The notes under the pieces are model-generated. The model saw only the letters and a list, made by a program, of their open reading frames with translations, made no database searches and had not been told where the DNA came from. Of a stretch of DNA of 64,000 bases, positions 47,233 to 57,603 are shown one piece after another. The position numbers and the translations under genes are program-made. The DNA comes from Luteibacter jiangsuensis (GTDB taxonomy: Bacteria > Pseudomonadota > Gammaproteobacteria > Xanthomonadales > Rhodanobacteraceae), in NCBI RefSeq assembly GCF_011742555.1, contig NZ_JAAQQR010000005.1, positions 124,001 through 188,000 of the forward strand, in the 5' to 3' direction. Numbering within the stretch: position 1 is the stretch's first letter; every line of letters starts with the position of its first letter.

Positions 47233-49191
47233 TCAACGTGGTGCGAGCAATGTCGAGAGCGTGTCCGGTCGCTCCATGATCCGTTCCAGCCGCGGGTAGC
47301 GGAGTGTGCCGGCGTAGCGGATGGGCACGGTCGATCGCTGCCCGTCCTGCTCGATGGTCAGGACGACGGGGTGGTTCACGGACTCGCGAACCGCCTTCAG
47401 GAGCGCGTCGCGTCCGTACGGCGCGGCATCGACGGCCATGATCCGAATGCCCGGCCGCAATCCGGCCTGAAAGGAAGGACCGCCCCATGCCACCGCTCGA
47501 ATCGTGCCGTCGGCTCGGGCCGTCACTCCGATCGAATAGGTGAGATCGACCACGCCGGCTTCCTCCTCGCTCGCACGGAAGGCCGCCGTGGGCGCATCGG
47601 TGAAGACCAGACGCCACCCGTGCCGTGTCAGCCCGCTGCTGGTGTCGAGTTCCTCGTGCCCGTCGATCCAGGCACGCAGGAATCGATCCCAGTCGGAGGG
47701 CGCGACGTCGTTCAGCGCATGGCATAGGTCGGCGAAGGTATAGGTGCGGGTCGGCGCACCGGGAGTGGCCCCGGCGAAGAAGCCGTGTGCGAAATCGTCG
47801 ATGCCGCGGCGGCCGTGGCTGCGCTCGCGCAGTTCGGCATCGACAGCCAGCCACAACATCACGCCTTCCGAATAGTAGTCCCGGCGTCGCTGCCAGTCCC
47901 GCCATGGCACTGCCTGGCGAAGCATGAAGGACGGATAGTTGACGTCGTCCGACAAGGGGCGCCACGCGCGGCCGGGGCGCGCCGCGACCTCCGCCGCCTC
48001 CAACGCCAGCCGGTCGCGCAATTCGGCCGGAGTGAACTGGCCAGCCCGTGTGGCCAGCACACGCCCCCAGAACTCGGTCTGTCCTTCGTACATCCACAAC
48101 AGGCTGCCCGCGACGGGCACGTTCGGCGTCGGTGCCCAGAGATCGGCCGGTGTCCGATAGAAGCCGTTCCAGGCATGGACGATCTCGTGGGCGATCAGGT
48201 CGCGCGAGAGGATCTGGTTTCCCCAGTCCCGAAACAGGGACGAATCCAGTTCGTTTTCGCTGGACGCCCGATGTTCCGTACCGCCGGAAGAGGCATCGTC
48301 GCCCAGCCGCGCGAGAATATCGTAGCGAGCGAAGGGCGTGCTTCCGAAGACAGCCCGCATCTGCCCGATCAGGTTGCGCAATTCGGCAAGTCGCGCATCT
48401 GGCACAACCAGATCATCGGGTCGCTGTGTGACGAGATCGAGCGATACGGCCCCTGCTCCAGGCGCGGTAAGCGCTATCTGCTTCGCATAACGGCCGGCGA
48501 GCACCGGTGCGTCGAGGAGCGTTTCGAGCGTCGTCACGTGGAATCGCGTCGTTGCTCCCTCCTTGCCATCGACCTCAAGCGCGGTGAAGGGACGCAAGCC
48601 CTCCGGCAAGGTCACCGTCGCCGCCACGGGAATGTTCCGCGCATACCAGCCCGCGGGATAGAGAACGAGGCGCTGCCACGGCACCGACACGATGTCCGGC
48701 GTGAGTAGATCGCCGCCCACGACCATCTGGAAGCGCACGTCGATCGCCTTCGTGCCGGGCGCTACGTCCAGATGGAAAGCATGCGGCTCGTACGCATCGC
48801 GCCGCCACGGAATCCGACGTCCCCCAGCCTCGATCACGAGCCCCGCGAGATCGGTGACGGTGAGGCTTGGGCCGTGGCTGGCGGGTTCCCATCGGGGATA
48901 GAGAAGCGTGATGGCGCCTCCGTTCCCAACGGGAATCCGTTCATGCATCGAGAAAATGCGACGCCGGACATCCGCGGCGTCGACGTCGAGCTCGATCGTG
49001 CCTTCGAATGGCCGATCGACCGGGAGGGCCACACTACGTGTGGGCTCGGTATAGACAGGGCCGCCTACGGACTGCGCCGCCGCCGGAACGCAGAAGAGAG
49101 CACATATCACGATTCCCGCGAACAGGCTGCGGAATGGGCCGGTGCCAGATGCCGTGCTGCTCATCGGGGGCGCTTGAAAGATGGCCGGCAT
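47233..49191 (-). CDS. M61-family-like metallopeptidase with PDZ domain
   Basis: A 652-residue exported peptidase. A signal peptide (LFAGIVICALFCVPAAAQS) follows a short leader. The middle contains the gluzincin motif LIAHEIVHAWNG with the third ligand in MYEGQTEFWG, typical of the glycyl-aminopeptidase family M61. The C-terminal ~100 residues form a PDZ-like domain (WGGPSFQAGLRPGIRIMAVD). The ATG at 49191 has GAGGGGAGG directly upstream; ATG 49164 and 49245 are alternatives. It lies 50 bp after a LysR gene on the same strand. Confidence 0.88.
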   Translation of the reverse strand: MPAIFQAPPMSSTASGTGPFRSLFAGIVICALFCVPAAAQSVGGPVYTEPTRSVALPVDRPFEGTIELDVDAADVRRRIFSMHERIPVGNGGAITLLYPRWEPASHGPSLTVTDLAGLVIEAGGRRIPWRRDAYEPHAFHLDVAPGTKAIDVRFQMVVGGDLLTPDIVSVPWQRLVLYPAGWYARNIPVAATVTLPEGLRPFTALEVDGKEGATTRFHVTTLETLLDAPVLAGRYAKQIALTAPGAGAVSLDLVTQRPDDLVVPDARLAELRNLIGQMRAVFGSTPFARYDILARLGDDASSGGTEHRASSENELDSSLFRDWGNQILSRDLIAHEIVHAWNGFYRTPADLWAPTPNVPVAGSLLWMYEGQTEFWGRVLATRAGQFTPAELRDRLALEAAEVAARPGRAWRPLSDDVNYPSFMLRQAVPWRDWQRRRDYYSEGVMLWLAVDAELRERSHGRRGIDDFAHGFFAGATPGAPTRTYTFADLCHALNDVAPSDWDRFLRAWIDGHEELDTSSGLTRHGWRLVFTDAPTAAFRASEEEAGVVDLTYSIGVTARADGTIRAVAWGGPSFQAGLRPGIRIMAVDAAPYGRDALLKAVRESVNHPVVLTIEQDGQRSTVPIRYAGTLRYPRLERIMERPDTLSTLLAPR

Positions 49192-49241
49192 GCCTCCCCT
49201 CACCTGCTGCCAGCAAGACCGTGCCGCTCGTTCTTGCGATG

Positions 49242-50141
49242 TCATCGCTTCCCGTCCGGTTCTTTGATCAGATCGATAAAGGCCCGCAGCGGCGACGGCA
49301 TGTGCCGGCTGCGCGGATAGTAGAGCGCCAGGCCGGGCGATGGCGGGCACCAGTTGTCGAGAACGGTCACGAGCTGACCCGACTCCAGCAAGGGCTTGGC
49401 AAAGTAGTCGGGGACATAGGCAATGCCACGCCCGGCCGCCGCGGCTTGCACGAGGAGATCGCTGTCGTCGAGGGTGAGGTTGCCCGGCACGTCGACCGCG
49501 ACCTCGGCGCCACGCCTCGAAAACTCCCAGCGATAGCGCTTTCCGCTGGGAAGACGCTGGCGGATGCAGCGATGTGCATGGAGGTCGCCCGGTGTCTTCG
49601 GTATGGCCCTGCCCTCCAGATAGGACGGCGCCGCCACCGCGATGAAGCGCACGTCGCCACCGAACCTCACTGCCACCATGTCTCGCGGCACGGCCTCCAA
49701 CAAACGCACCCCGGCATCGAATCCCTGCTCCACGATATCGACGAGCCTGTCGTCGGAAACCAGATCCAGCTCCACATCGGGATAGCTATCGAGAAATCGC
49801 GGCACGACGTGTGCGAGCAGGATCCGGGCGCCGGGCGTGTTGGCGTTGATCCGCAACGTGCCGCTGGGGGTTCCGCGTTCTTCCGAGAGCGTGTCGAGCG
49901 CCAGATCGAGATCCTGGAGAACCGGATCGAGGCGCGCGAGCAGCCGCGCACCGGCCTGCGTGGGCGACACGCTGCGTGTCGTTCGATTGAAAAGCCGAAC
50001 GCCCAGCTTCGCCTCCAGACCGATGATCGCGTGGCTCAGCGCGGAGCGCGAAACGCCCATGACATCGGCCGCCCGGCGGAAACTCCGGTGGTTGGCGACT
50101 GCCGCGAAAGCAGCCAGATCGCTCAGGCTCGGACGGGCCAT
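49242..50141 (-). CDS. LysR family transcriptional regulator
   Basis: A 299-residue LysR regulator with FAAVANHRSFRRAADVMGVSRSALSHAI in the winged helix and the CrgA-like wing FNRTTRSVSPTQAG. It is divergent from the SDR at 50238 by 96 bp and probably regulates it; it may also share a transcript with the M61-like gene. Confidence 0.92.
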   Translation of the reverse strand: MARPSLSDLAAFAAVANHRSFRRAADVMGVSRSALSHAIIGLEAKLGVRLFNRTTRSVSPTQAGARLLARLDPVLQDLDLALDTLSEERGTPSGTLRINANTPGARILLAHVVPRFLDSYPDVELDLVSDDRLVDIVEQGFDAGVRLLEAVPRDMVAVRFGGDVRFIAVAAPSYLEGRAIPKTPGDLHAHRCIRQRLPSGKRYRWEFSRRGAEVAVDVPGNLTLDDSDLLVQAAAAGRGIAYVPDYFAKPLLESGQLVTVLDNWCPPSPGLALYYPRSRHMPSPLRAFIDLIKEPDGKR

Positions 50142-50237
50142 TCGTGAATCACCTTCACTACCCCATTCAGGTTTGACGATCTTATATCACCAATGCCCGC
50201 AACCTACATTTTGGAGGTAAACAAAGAGGAACTTACG

Positions 50238-51071
50238 ATGCGAAAGACATGGTTCATTACCGGCGCCAATTCGGGACTCGGTTTCGAAATGACGCAACAG
50301 CTGCTTGCCGACGGTCAAAAGGTGATCGCGACAGCCCGCCGTCCCGAAGCCCTGGAGCAACTCAGGCAGGACCATTCGGCCCAGTTGGACATCATCCCAC
50401 TCGACCTCACGGAACCGGACAGCATCGCGTCGTCCATCGAGGAGGCCTTCGTGCGCCACCAACGGATAGATGTGATCGTCAGCAATGCCGGCTACGGCCT
50501 TTTCGGTGCCGCCGAAGAACTCACGCGTGCGCAAATCGACCGGCAGATCGCCACCAACCTTGCCGGATCGATTCACCTTATCCGTGCCGCACTTCCCTTT
50601 CTTCGTCAGCAAGGCGGCGGACGGATCATGCAGGTGTCTTCCGAAGGCGGGCAGATCGCTTATCCGGGTTTCAGCCTCTACCACGCGACCAAGTGGGGGA
50701 TCGAAGGCTTCGTCGAATCCGTTGCCCAGGAAGTGGCTCCTTTCGGCATCGATTTCATCATCGCCGAGCCGGGCCCGACGGGCACGAATTTCGGGACCAA
50801 CCTCGATCGCGCCAAGCCCTTGGCGGCCTATGAAGAAACACCTGCCGGCGCCATTCGGCGCGGGATCGGCGACGGGGGTTTCGAGATCAAGGGTGACGCG
50901 GCGAGGACCGTGGCCGCCATGATCTCGGCCGCCCGGAGCGACACCCCGCCATTACGTTTGACGCTGGGCAGCACGGCGTATGCCTCGATATCACAGGCAC
51001 TTCGGGCCCGATCGAAGGCGCTCGAGCCACAACGGGAAGTGGCGCATTCGGCCGATCGACAGGTTCGGTGA
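50238..51071 (+). CDS. SDR family oxidoreductase
   Basis: A 277-residue classical SDR with TGANSGLGFE, SNAGYG (for NNAG), QVSSEGG and the active-site YHATK. AAGAGGA precedes the ATG. Homologues are often listed as SDRs of unknown substrate near LysR genes. It lies divergent from the LysR at 49242 and convergent with the cynR-like gene. Confidence 0.9.
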   Translation: MRKTWFITGANSGLGFEMTQQLLADGQKVIATARRPEALEQLRQDHSAQLDIIPLDLTEPDSIASSIEEAFVRHQRIDVIVSNAGYGLFGAAEELTRAQIDRQIATNLAGSIHLIRAALPFLRQQGGGRIMQVSSEGGQIAYPGFSLYHATKWGIEGFVESVAQEVAPFGIDFIIAEPGPTGTNFGTNLDRAKPLAAYEETPAGAIRRGIGDGGFEIKGDAARTVAAMISAARSDTPPLRLTLGSTAYASISQALRARSKALEPQREVAHSADRQVR

Positions 51072-51135
51072 GCGCATGTTTCAGACGCGACCGGCATCGG
51101 CGACCAGGGGATGACGTCGCCGAGCCGGTCAGACA

Positions 51136-52056
51136 CTAAGGCCGCCGGACAGAGGTTGCTGTTTCGACCTCTCGTGCAACTTGCCTGGCAACTTCCACAA
51201 ATGCACGGGCTGCCGCACTCTGATAGGCATCTCTGCGCTGGATAAGTACTGCAGTACGCTCCAATCGTACCGTATCAAGTTCGATCGCTATCAGGTCGTC
51301 GTACCCGAGGGCAATGTTCGCGGGCAATAGCGTGGAAAGTCCCGTGCTACGTACAATCTCGATCACAGCGCTAATGGAATTTGCTTCGAACTGAATCCTT
51401 GGATTGATCGCGTTCTGCAGGCAGAATCGATCAATCTGCTCACGTGTCGCGAATTCTGCGCTGAGCAACACAAGTGTCTCGGCGTGCAAATCCTGAAGCC
51501 CGATCGATACCTCCTTTTCAAGCGGGTGTCCGCGGCGCACGACCAAGGCCAGCGTCTCAACGAGGAGTCTGGCGTGGGCGATGCCAGGAGACCGGACCTC
51601 GGCGAACGCCAGTCCGATGTCGACTTCGTCGGCCAATAGAAGCTCCTCCGCTCGCTCCTGCGACATTTCACGCACGGACACGGTGATGTTGGGATGGCGG
51701 CCGTGGAATGCCTCGAACACCGGGCCAACCAGATAAGAGGTGAAAGTGGGAGTGATTGCGATTCGGACCGACCCACTGGCGAGATTGCTCACGTCATGGA
51801 TAGCGCGCGTTCCTTCACGTAGTTGCAGCAACGCGCGACGCACGTACTGCAAATAAACCTCTCCCGCGTCAGTCAACCGCGTTGTCCGGCCAGATCGGTC
51901 GAACAGCTGTACGCCCAGGCCCTCTTCCAGCTGCTTCACCTGCTGAGATAGAGCAGGTTGCGAGATGTGCAGCGCCCCAGCCGCCCGCGTGAAACTGAGA
52001 TGCTCCGCCACCGCAAGAAAGTAATGAACATCTCTGGAAAGCACGATTGCAGCCAT
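51136..52056 (-). CDS. cynR: CynR-like LysR regulator
   Basis: A 306-residue LysR protein very close to E. coli Cyn[70 protein letters not shown] and EANSISAV are all shared or nearly so. CynR activates the cyanate genes cynTS in response to cyanate. Here the divergent position holds only a cynT remnant and then a DUF1348 gene. Base composition is lower in GC than the neighbours, which hints at transfer. Confidence 0.85.
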   Translation of the reverse strand: MAAIVLSRDVHYFLAVAEHLSFTRAAGALHISQPALSQQVKQLEEGLGVQLFDRSGRTTRLTDAGEVYLQYVRRALLQLREGTRAIHDVSNLASGSVRIAITPTFTSYLVGPVFEAFHGRHPNITVSVREMSQERAEELLLADEVDIGLAFAEVRSPGIAHARLLVETLALVVRRGHPLEKEVSIGLQDLHAETLVLLSAEFATREQIDRFCLQNAINPRIQFEANSISAVIEIVRSTGLSTLLPANIALGYDDLIAIELDTVRLERTAVLIQRRDAYQSAAARAFVEVARQVAREVETATSVRRP

Positions 52057-52428
52057 AAGGAAATCCGATAAGTATCATCATAAAACAGACTTTTACCTTA
52101 TGCCATGCCGCGCGTAGCCTTTGCTGCAGATCCCGCAGCGCGAGGCTCAACATGCAAGACATCATTGAAGGCTTTCTGAAATTCCGGAAGCATGGGTTTC
52201 CGAAGCGGCTTGAGCTCTTCAAGCACCGGCTTCTACTGGCAGCTTCGTATCCCTCGCCAACGATCCCGCCGTGCACGCGGCAAATTCGTCGCCTCGCATG
52301 CGCCTGGCCGCCGATAGGTTCGACCAATTAATGCGATGCAGCAATGGATACATTGCTCGCGCAAAAGCGCATTACGTCCCTGAACCAAAGCAATTACCCA
52401 CCCACCCATTTCGATTGGAGCGTTGACC
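52057..52428. other. Intergenic region between cynR and the DUF1348 gene
   Basis: This 372-bp stretch contains the cynT remnant and no other convincing gene. It is AT-richer than the flanks. The 3' part holds a second open frame of about 65 codons, ending in [12 protein letters not shown], with no confident relative. Confidence 0.6.
52152..52331 (+). pseudogene. Remnant of cynT (cyanate-inducible carbonic anhydrase), 5' end only
   Basis: A 59-codon open frame whose first ~24 residues (MQDIIEGFLKFRKHGFPKR and then ELFK) match the start of CynT. From about residue 26 the sequence no longer resembles a carbonic anhydrase, and the zinc-binding motifs CSDSR and HxxC are absent. It sits on the strand opposite cynR, where cynT begins in E. 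coli. The start is 95 bp from the cynR start. It is best read as a truncated relic of a lost cynTS operon. Confidence 0.7.
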
Positions 52429-52905
52429 ATGTCCGTTAAAGAAGTTCGCCCGCCTCTGCCGCCTTTCACCCGCGAGACGGCTATTGAAAAAGTGCGCCTC
52501 GCCGAAGACGGCTGGAACAGCCGCGATGCCGACAAGGTTTCCCTGGCTTATTCACTGGATACCAAGTGGCGCAACCGCGTCGAGTTCACGAACGGCCGCG
52601 AGGAAGCCCGGGATTTCCTTGCTCGCAAGTGGAAGAAGGAGCTTGAGTATCGTTTGATCAAGGAACTGTGGGCGTTCACCGATAACCGCATCGCCGTTCG
52701 TTATGCCTACGAGTGGCGCGACGACTCCGGCAACTGGTTCCGCTCGTATGGAAACGAGAATTGGGAGTTCGGTCCCGATGGCCTGATGGAGCGTCGTTTC
52801 TCGTGCATCAACGACATGCCAATCAAGGAAAGCGATCGCAAGTTTCATTGGCCTCTCGGTCGCCGCCCGGACGATCACCCGAGTCTGTCCGATCTGGGCA
52901 TGTAG
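52429..52905 (+). CDS. DUF1348 / NTF2-like protein
   Basis: A 158-residue protein of the nuclear-transport-factor-2-like DUF1348 family, recognised by [77 protein letters not shown] and [11 protein letters not shown]. The family has no established reaction. GGAG precedes the ATG by eight bases. It lies downstream of the cynT relic and may be under the CynR-like regulator. Confidence 0.9.
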   Translation: MSVKEVRPPLPPFTRETAIEKVRLAEDGWNSRDADKVSLAYSLDTKWRNRVEFTNGREEARDFLARKWKKELEYRLIKELWAFTDNRIAVRYAYEWRDDSGNWFRSYGNENWEFGPDGLMERRFSCINDMPIKESDRKFHWPLGRRPDDHPSLSDLGM

Positions 52906-52959
52906 GCAACTGGAGACGTCTGAACGGGCTCCGCACAGCATGCTGGAGTTCTTCGCGAA

Positions 52960-53682
52960 TTACAGTCGCCCATCCGACTGAATGCACCGGGTGTCCCACT
53001 GGCTCATCAATTGCTCGACACCTTTGAGATCCGCCATCAAGTCGGCCGAGCGGGACGTCACCAGATCGCGCTCGGCGTCTGTCATGGCGAGGGGGTTGCC
53101 GGCGATCAGGGCGGGAGAAATGGCGCGCGTCTGATTTTCCAGAAGACGCTGCCCCTGCTCGCTGATCAATCGCTGCTGGGTGTAGATGCCGGCATAACAC
53201 TGCACTTCCGCATAGTCCATGTGCCCGAGTGCCCCCGTATCCCGGGCCGTTGTCCAGGCGCTATCGGACAGGGCCGACCACTCCAGACGGTATTGCAGGT
53301 GACCTTCGCTGGGAACCTGGCGACTTTGCCGAAGCGCCTGCAGCACATCCAGGTTCTTCGCCATGCGGGCCTGGTCCGCCTGCACGCTGGCGATGTTCTG
53401 CTTCACCAACCCGCGATTCTCACTGATCTCGCGCTCGATGTTTCTCCGGGCCTCGATCACCAGGGACCGGTGGTGGTAAGCCTCGACCAGCGATTCCAGG
53501 CTCAGTGCAATGAGCAGGCCGATGCTCACGATAGCCAGATGGATGAAGAACTGTCGCCACGTGGTCACGGCGTGGTCGGGCGCATGCACGTGCATCGCGT
53601 CGTCCTCTAAGGCGGCGGGGGCGGGAACGGGGGTCGGCGGCGTGGACGCGGACTCGGGAACGAGCTGGTCTGGTTCGGTCAT
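52960..53682 (-). CDS. Hypothetical single-pass membrane protein
   Basis: Not recognised. A 240-residue protein with a Pro/Ala-rich N-terminal ~40 residues, one membrane segment (FFIHLAIVSIGLLIALSLES, about 45-64) and a mostly helical C-terminal domain with coiled-coil character (ARRNIEREISENRGLVKQNI). Similar small one-helix proteins occur widely in Xanthomonadales but have no assigned role. No ribosome site is clear. Confidence 0.75.
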   Translation of the reverse strand: MTEPDQLVPESASTPPTPVPAPAALEDDAMHVHAPDHAVTTWRQFFIHLAIVSIGLLIALSLESLVEAYHHRSLVIEARRNIEREISENRGLVKQNIASVQADQARMAKNLDVLQALRQSRQVPSEGHLQYRLEWSALSDSAWTTARDTGALGHMDYAEVQCYAGIYTQQRLISEQGQRLLENQTRAISPALIAGNPLAMTDAERDLVTSRSADLMADLKGVEQLMSQWDTRCIQSDGRL

Positions 53683-53758
53683 AAATGGCCGTCATGGTCA
53701 ACCGGCTCGATTCTAGTTCAATTCAATGGCCTTCATTTCGGTCGATCGCCTGCAAGGT

Positions 53759-54061
53759 TCAAGCGTCCGACAAGTCTCGCTCGCGCGTCGCGTCGTACTT
53801 TCGGATATCCGTCGAGAGCCGCTGACCCCATCGGGTGACAAAGGCGACGGTGTCGGCGGCCGCCAGGTGAGCGCTCAGGGCCTGTTGGTCTCGCCAACGC
53901 TCCATCACGAGCAGCCGCCCGCGAGACGCGTCAACCACGGCGGCGTCATAGGAAAGGGCGCCGTCCCGCTCGCGGGTGGCTTCGGCGAGATCGGCGAGGT
54001 CGCGGGTGAAGGCCGACAGGTCCGAGGGCGGAACCTGCACGTAACCGGTGACGATGAGCAT
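53759..54061 (-). CDS. Antibiotic biosynthesis monooxygenase (ABM) domain protein
   Basis: A 100-residue ferredoxin-like fold protein of the ABM/YgiN family, with GYVQVPPSDLSAFTRDLADLAEATRERDGALSYDAAV and LLVMERWRDQQALSAHLAA. Members are quinol monooxygenases or small dimeric proteins of unknown role. The ATG at 54061 has GGAG upstream; an ATG at 54103 is possible. It follows the quinone-oxidoreductase-like gene on the same strand after 66 bp. Confidence 0.87.
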   Translation of the reverse strand: MLIVTGYVQVPPSDLSAFTRDLADLAEATRERDGALSYDAAVVDASRGRLLVMERWRDQQALSAHLAAADTVAFVTRWGQRLSTDIRKYDATRERDLSDA

Positions 54062-54127
54062 GGCGAACGGCTCCGGGAGCTCGAGCAGGGAGAAGGGGGC
54101 CACTGCAATGGAGAAGCCCAGTTGGAA

Positions 54128-55144
54128 TCAGGCGACGCTCAGAACGATCTTCCCCTGGATACCGCCCTCGGCGACACGCCGGTGCGCGCGGGCGGCCTCC
54201 GATAACGGAAAGACGCTGTCGATCACCACGCGGACGGACTGCCGGTCGAGGAGCGGCGCCACCTGCGCAAGTTGCGCGCCGTTCGAGCGGACCTGGGTTG
54301 ACGACACCGTTATCCCGCGCCTCGCCGCGTCGTCATGACCTTCGAAGCCCAGGGGGTTGACCAGGAACAGGGCACCGCCGGGCTTGATCGCGCTCAGGAA
54401 GCGTTCCATCCGCGGACCGCCCACCGCGTCGAGCACCAGATCGACATCGCGAACCGCCGTCTCGACGGCGGTTTTTCCATAATCGATGAACTGGTCGACA
54501 CCGAACTCGGTAAGCATCGTCGCATTCTTGGCGGAGGCCACGGCGATCACCCGCGCGCCGCGCGCCTTGGCCAGCTGCGTGGCCAGATGGCCCACACCCC
54601 CGCCCGCGCCATTGATCAACACCGTCCGGCCCTCGAGCTCGACGGGCGCATGCGGGAAATGCTGGAAGGGGTTGGGCGCGTCGTGACCCAGCTCGACCAG
54701 GAACTGCCACGCCGTCAGCAGGGACATCGGCGCGGCGGCCGCGTGGACATGATCCAGCCTGTCCGGCTTGCGGGCCAGGTGCGCCGCCGACGCGCTGACA
54801 TACTCGGCGTAGGCACCGCCGCCGGTCATCACACCTTCGGGAAAACGCACCATGCCGTAGACCTCGTCGCCGACCTCGAAGCCGTCGACGTCGGCGGCGG
54901 TCGCTTCGACCACGCCGGAGATGTCGGTGCCCAGGACAAGCGGGAAGTCGGCGTCCGGACGCCACTCGGGCGGGAGGGCGCGATAGCCGTCGCGTAGATA
55001 CCAGTCCGGCGGATTGAGGCCGACGGCCATGACACGGACCAACACTTCACCTGGCCGGACGTCCGGCTTGGGAGCGTCCTCGTAAATCAGCACTTCAGGC
55101 CCGCCAAAGGCGTGCAGTCGAACCGCTTTCATCGTCTCGCTCAT
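54128..55144 (-). CDS. NADP-dependent medium-chain oxidoreductase (quinone reductase type)
   Basis: A 338-residue MDR protein of the zinc-free quinone oxidoreductase group: [35 protein letters not shown] and the cofactor motif [20 protein letters not shown] are present and the zinc cysteine cluster is absent. AAGGAGA precedes the ATG at 55144. It is divergent from a LysR gene by 79 bp and is followed by an ABM gene, a pairing often seen in quinone or aldehyde stress modules. Confidence 0.92.
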   Translation of the reverse strand: MSETMKAVRLHAFGGPEVLIYEDAPKPDVRPGEVLVRVMAVGLNPPDWYLRDGYRALPPEWRPDADFPLVLGTDISGVVEATAADVDGFEVGDEVYGMVRFPEGVMTGGGAYAEYVSASAAHLARKPDRLDHVHAAAAPMSLLTAWQFLVELGHDAPNPFQHFPHAPVELEGRTVLINGAGGGVGHLATQLAKARGARVIAVASAKNATMLTEFGVDQFIDYGKTAVETAVRDVDLVLDAVGGPRMERFLSAIKPGGALFLVNPLGFEGHDDAARRGITVSSTQVRSNGAQLAQVAPLLDRQSVRVVIDSVFPLSEAARAHRRVAEGGIQGKIVLSVA

Positions 55145-55223
55145 ATCGTTCTCCTTGCGAGACAAGGTAGCGACTGGCCCCGAAGTTGATAACTGGGGCG
55201 AAAATCGGTTCTATAGTTCCGCC

Positions 55224-56174
55224 ATGGAACGAATAAGCCTTGATCGCCTCACCGGTCTGATCGCGTTCGCGCGCGTCGGCGCGCTCGGCAGCTACGCAGC
55301 GGCCGCGCGGTCGTTGTCGATTTCCCCCTCGGCGGTCAGCAAGAGCATCCAGCGACTCGAGCAGCGCCTGGGGGTCTCCCTGTTCACCCGGACCACCCGC
55401 TCGCTCGCATTCACACCCGAGGGTCGCGACCTCCACGAGCGCGCCTTGAGCCTGATTCGCCAGGCCGAGGAGATCGAGCAGATGGCGCTGACGGCCCGCT
55501 CGGCACCCCGCGGCCCATTGCGAGTGGCCGCCTCCCTGCCGATCGGCCTGCACGTGATCGCACCCGCCCTGCCCGCGTTCCGGCGGCGCTTTCCTGACGT
55601 GACGATCGATCTTCGGATCGGGGATCAGATGGTCGATCTGATCGACGAAGGAATCGACGTCGCCGTCCGTATCGGTGAGCTCCCCGACAGCCGCCTGCTG
55701 TCGCGCAAGCTGGCACCGTATCGGCTTTGCTGCCTTGCATCGCCGGCCTATCTCGCCGAGCACGGCGCGCCGGGCCATCCACATGACCTCGAAGGCCACA
55801 ACACGGTCAACCTGCGCTACCAGAGCACAGGACAGATGTTTCGCTGGCCCTTCAAGATCGGCGGGCAGGAAATCGAGATTCTGCCGCGGTCCGACATCGT
55901 GGCGGATACCAGCGAGGCGGTGATGGCCGCGCTTGTCGCCGGCGGCGGCATCGGCATCGGTGCGTCGTTCGCCGCCGCGCCCTATATCGCGCGCGGAGAG
56001 CTGTCGCCGGTTCTCGCCGACTTCGCGGTCGAACGCCGGAATGTCACCGCGCTATGGCCCGAGAGCCGTCGCAGCAATCCAGCGGTCCGCGCCTTTCTGG
56101 ATATGCTCGACCCGGCGTTCGAGCACAGGGCGAATGTGGAGGACCTGGCGAGCACGGGGCGCGATAGTGGCTAG
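55224..56174 (+). CDS. LysR family transcriptional regulator
   Basis: A 316-residue LysR regulator of the CrgA-like group, with [46 protein letters not shown]. It is divergent from the quinone-reductase-like MDR gene and probably regulates it. It converges on the GNAT gene with an 18-bp gap. Confidence 0.92.
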   Translation: MERISLDRLTGLIAFARVGALGSYAAAARSLSISPSAVSKSIQRLEQRLGVSLFTRTTRSLAFTPEGRDLHERALSLIRQAEEIEQMALTARSAPRGPLRVAASLPIGLHVIAPALPAFRRRFPDVTIDLRIGDQMVDLIDEGIDVAVRIGELPDSRLLSRKLAPYRLCCLASPAYLAEHGAPGHPHDLEGHNTVNLRYQSTGQMFRWPFKIGGQEIEILPRSDIVADTSEAVMAALVAGGGIGIGASFAAAPYIARGELSPVLADFAVERRNVTALWPESRRSNPAVRAFLDMLDPAFEHRANVEDLASTGRDSG

Positions 56175-56192
56175 CCCAAGCTCGCGGCGTCG

Positions 56193-56693
56193 TTACACGT
56201 GCTCGAGGGGTAACTCCAGATAAGTGACGACCTTGCCATTGCCGAGCGATGCCGTGCCCACAGGCCTGAAGCCCAGCGCGTAATGGAACGCATCGGAGGC
56301 AGGGTTCGGCGGGTCCGAGTTGACTTCGCACAGGATTCGATCGTGCCCCACCGCTTGAGCGCGATCGATGAGCTTCCGATAAAGAGTTTTGGCCAACCCC
56401 CTTCCACGCGCCGCTTGTGCAGTCACAACCCGGTCCACGTAGATAAAACGAGAGTAGCGGGCACGAAACCACAGGAAATTGGGGCTGTCATAGTCCGCTG
56501 CTTGATCGAAAGCGATCAACATCGCGTCGGCAGGACCAGCCCGTTCAGCCATGAAGGCCCTGTCGATCAGCGTCATCAGGCGATCTTCGTCCAACCATGA
56601 AAGCTCGACCGCATGGTCGTTATTCAGCTTTACCAAGGCCGTGAGCAGATCCTCGGATTCGGATAAATCATGCTTGCTTATGGTGGTTAGCAT
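56193..56693 (-). CDS. GNAT family N-acetyltransferase
   Basis: A 166-residue acyltransferase. The acetyl-CoA-binding motif is VVTAQAARGRGLAKTLYRKLIDRA, and EVNSDPPNPASDAFHYALGFRPVG is the typical C-terminal part. GGAG precedes the ATG by eight bases. It overlaps the 3' end of the upstream LysR gene by 26 bp on the same strand in another frame, so the two are cotranscribed. The acceptor is unknown. Confidence 0.88.
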   Translation of the reverse strand: MLTTISKHDLSESEDLLTALVKLNNDHAVELSWLDEDRLMTLIDRAFMAERAGPADAMLIAFDQAADYDSPNFLWFRARYSRFIYVDRVVTAQAARGRGLAKTLYRKLIDRAQAVGHDRILCEVNSDPPNPASDAFHYALGFRPVGTASLGNGKVVTYLELPLEHV

Positions 56694-57603
56694 GTTGTGT
56701 CTCCAAGTCCCCAACCAGACTTCCGATCAGATTTCGGACCCAGCGGTGGCCCGCATGCCTGTGACATCTCTCGTGCCAGATCAGGCTGACATTGAATTGT
56801 TCACCTAGCCAGGGCAGGTCAACCATCGTGAGTTTTTCTGATTGCCTGAGAAACAGGCGCCTCGGCACGAGTGCAACCAAATCGCTATCCAGGACGATCT
56901 CCGGCAGTAACAAGAAGGAGGCCGCGGACAAGACGACGTTGCGCCGGTAACCCAGTGTCGCCAGAGCACTGTCCACCGGTGTTTCGAAGTCGCCGCCCCG
57001 CCGTGACACCACGACGTGCTCCAGTTCGACATATTCGTCGATGGTCATACCCGCTTTCAGCCGAGGATGACCGTGCCTTCCTATAAGGACATAACTTTCG
57101 TCGAATAAGTGGCAGGTCCGCAGGTGCGGGGCCGACCGCTCGGGCGTAGCGATAACAAGATCGACTTCGCTATTCCCCAATTGCTGCTCCATCTGCTCGG
57201 GCACCAGATGCCGTACGGCCACCCGAACTCCGGGCGCCATCTGCCGGAGAGCCAGGACGAACGGCATCACCACGGCTGCCTGGATGTAGTCGGTACAGCC
57301 GATCGATACGGTCAGTTCTGCCTTGCTGGGATCGAAGTCCTGATGAGAACGCAGCGCATTGCGCACGTGATCCAGCGCGTCTCTCAGTTGCGGTGCAAGT
57401 TCGATGGCCTTGGCGGTCGGGATCATGCCCCGACGAGTCGGGAGCAGAAGCGGGTCGTCGAACACATCCCGAAGCCGCGCCAGTTGCGCACTTACGGCCG
57501 GCTGACTGAGGTGCAGTCGATCTGCCGCTTTGGTGACGTTTTGTTCGGCAAGCAGCACGTCGAGCGTCACCAAGAGATTGAGGTCGATACGACTGTCATT
57601 CAT
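56668..57603 (-). CDS. LysR family transcriptional regulator (NodD/SyrM-like)
   Basis: A 311-residue LysR protein starting MNDSRIDLNLLVTLDVLLAEQNVTKAADRLHLSQPAVSAQL, the layout of the NodD/LinR-like subgroup. AGGAA precedes the ATG; an ATG at 57633 is an alternative. It is divergent from the flavodoxin-fold quinone reductase and overlaps the GNAT gene downstream. It probably controls the reductase/MFS pair. Confidence 0.9.
   Translation of the reverse strand: MNDSRIDLNLLVTLDVLLAEQNVTKAADRLHLSQPAVSAQLARLRDVFDDPLLLPTRRGMIPTAKAIELAPQLRDALDHVRNALRSHQDFDPSKAELTVSIGCTDYIQAAVVMPFVLALRQMAPGVRVAVRHLVPEQMEQQLGNSEVDLVIATPERSAPHLRTCHLFDESYVLIGRHGHPRLKAGMTIDEYVELEHVVVSRRGGDFETPVDSALATLGYRRNVVLSAASFLLLPEIVLDSDLVALVPRRLFLRQSEKLTMVDLPWLGEQFNVSLIWHERCHRHAGHRWVRNLIGSLVGDLETQHANHHKQA

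Noticed and set aside
52241-52441. A second short open frame after the cynT remnant ending [12 protein letters not shown], which faintly recalls the end of cyanase (LPTKPF).
   Set aside because: Only a few residues agree and nothing upstream looks like CynS, so it is not annotated as a cynS remnant.
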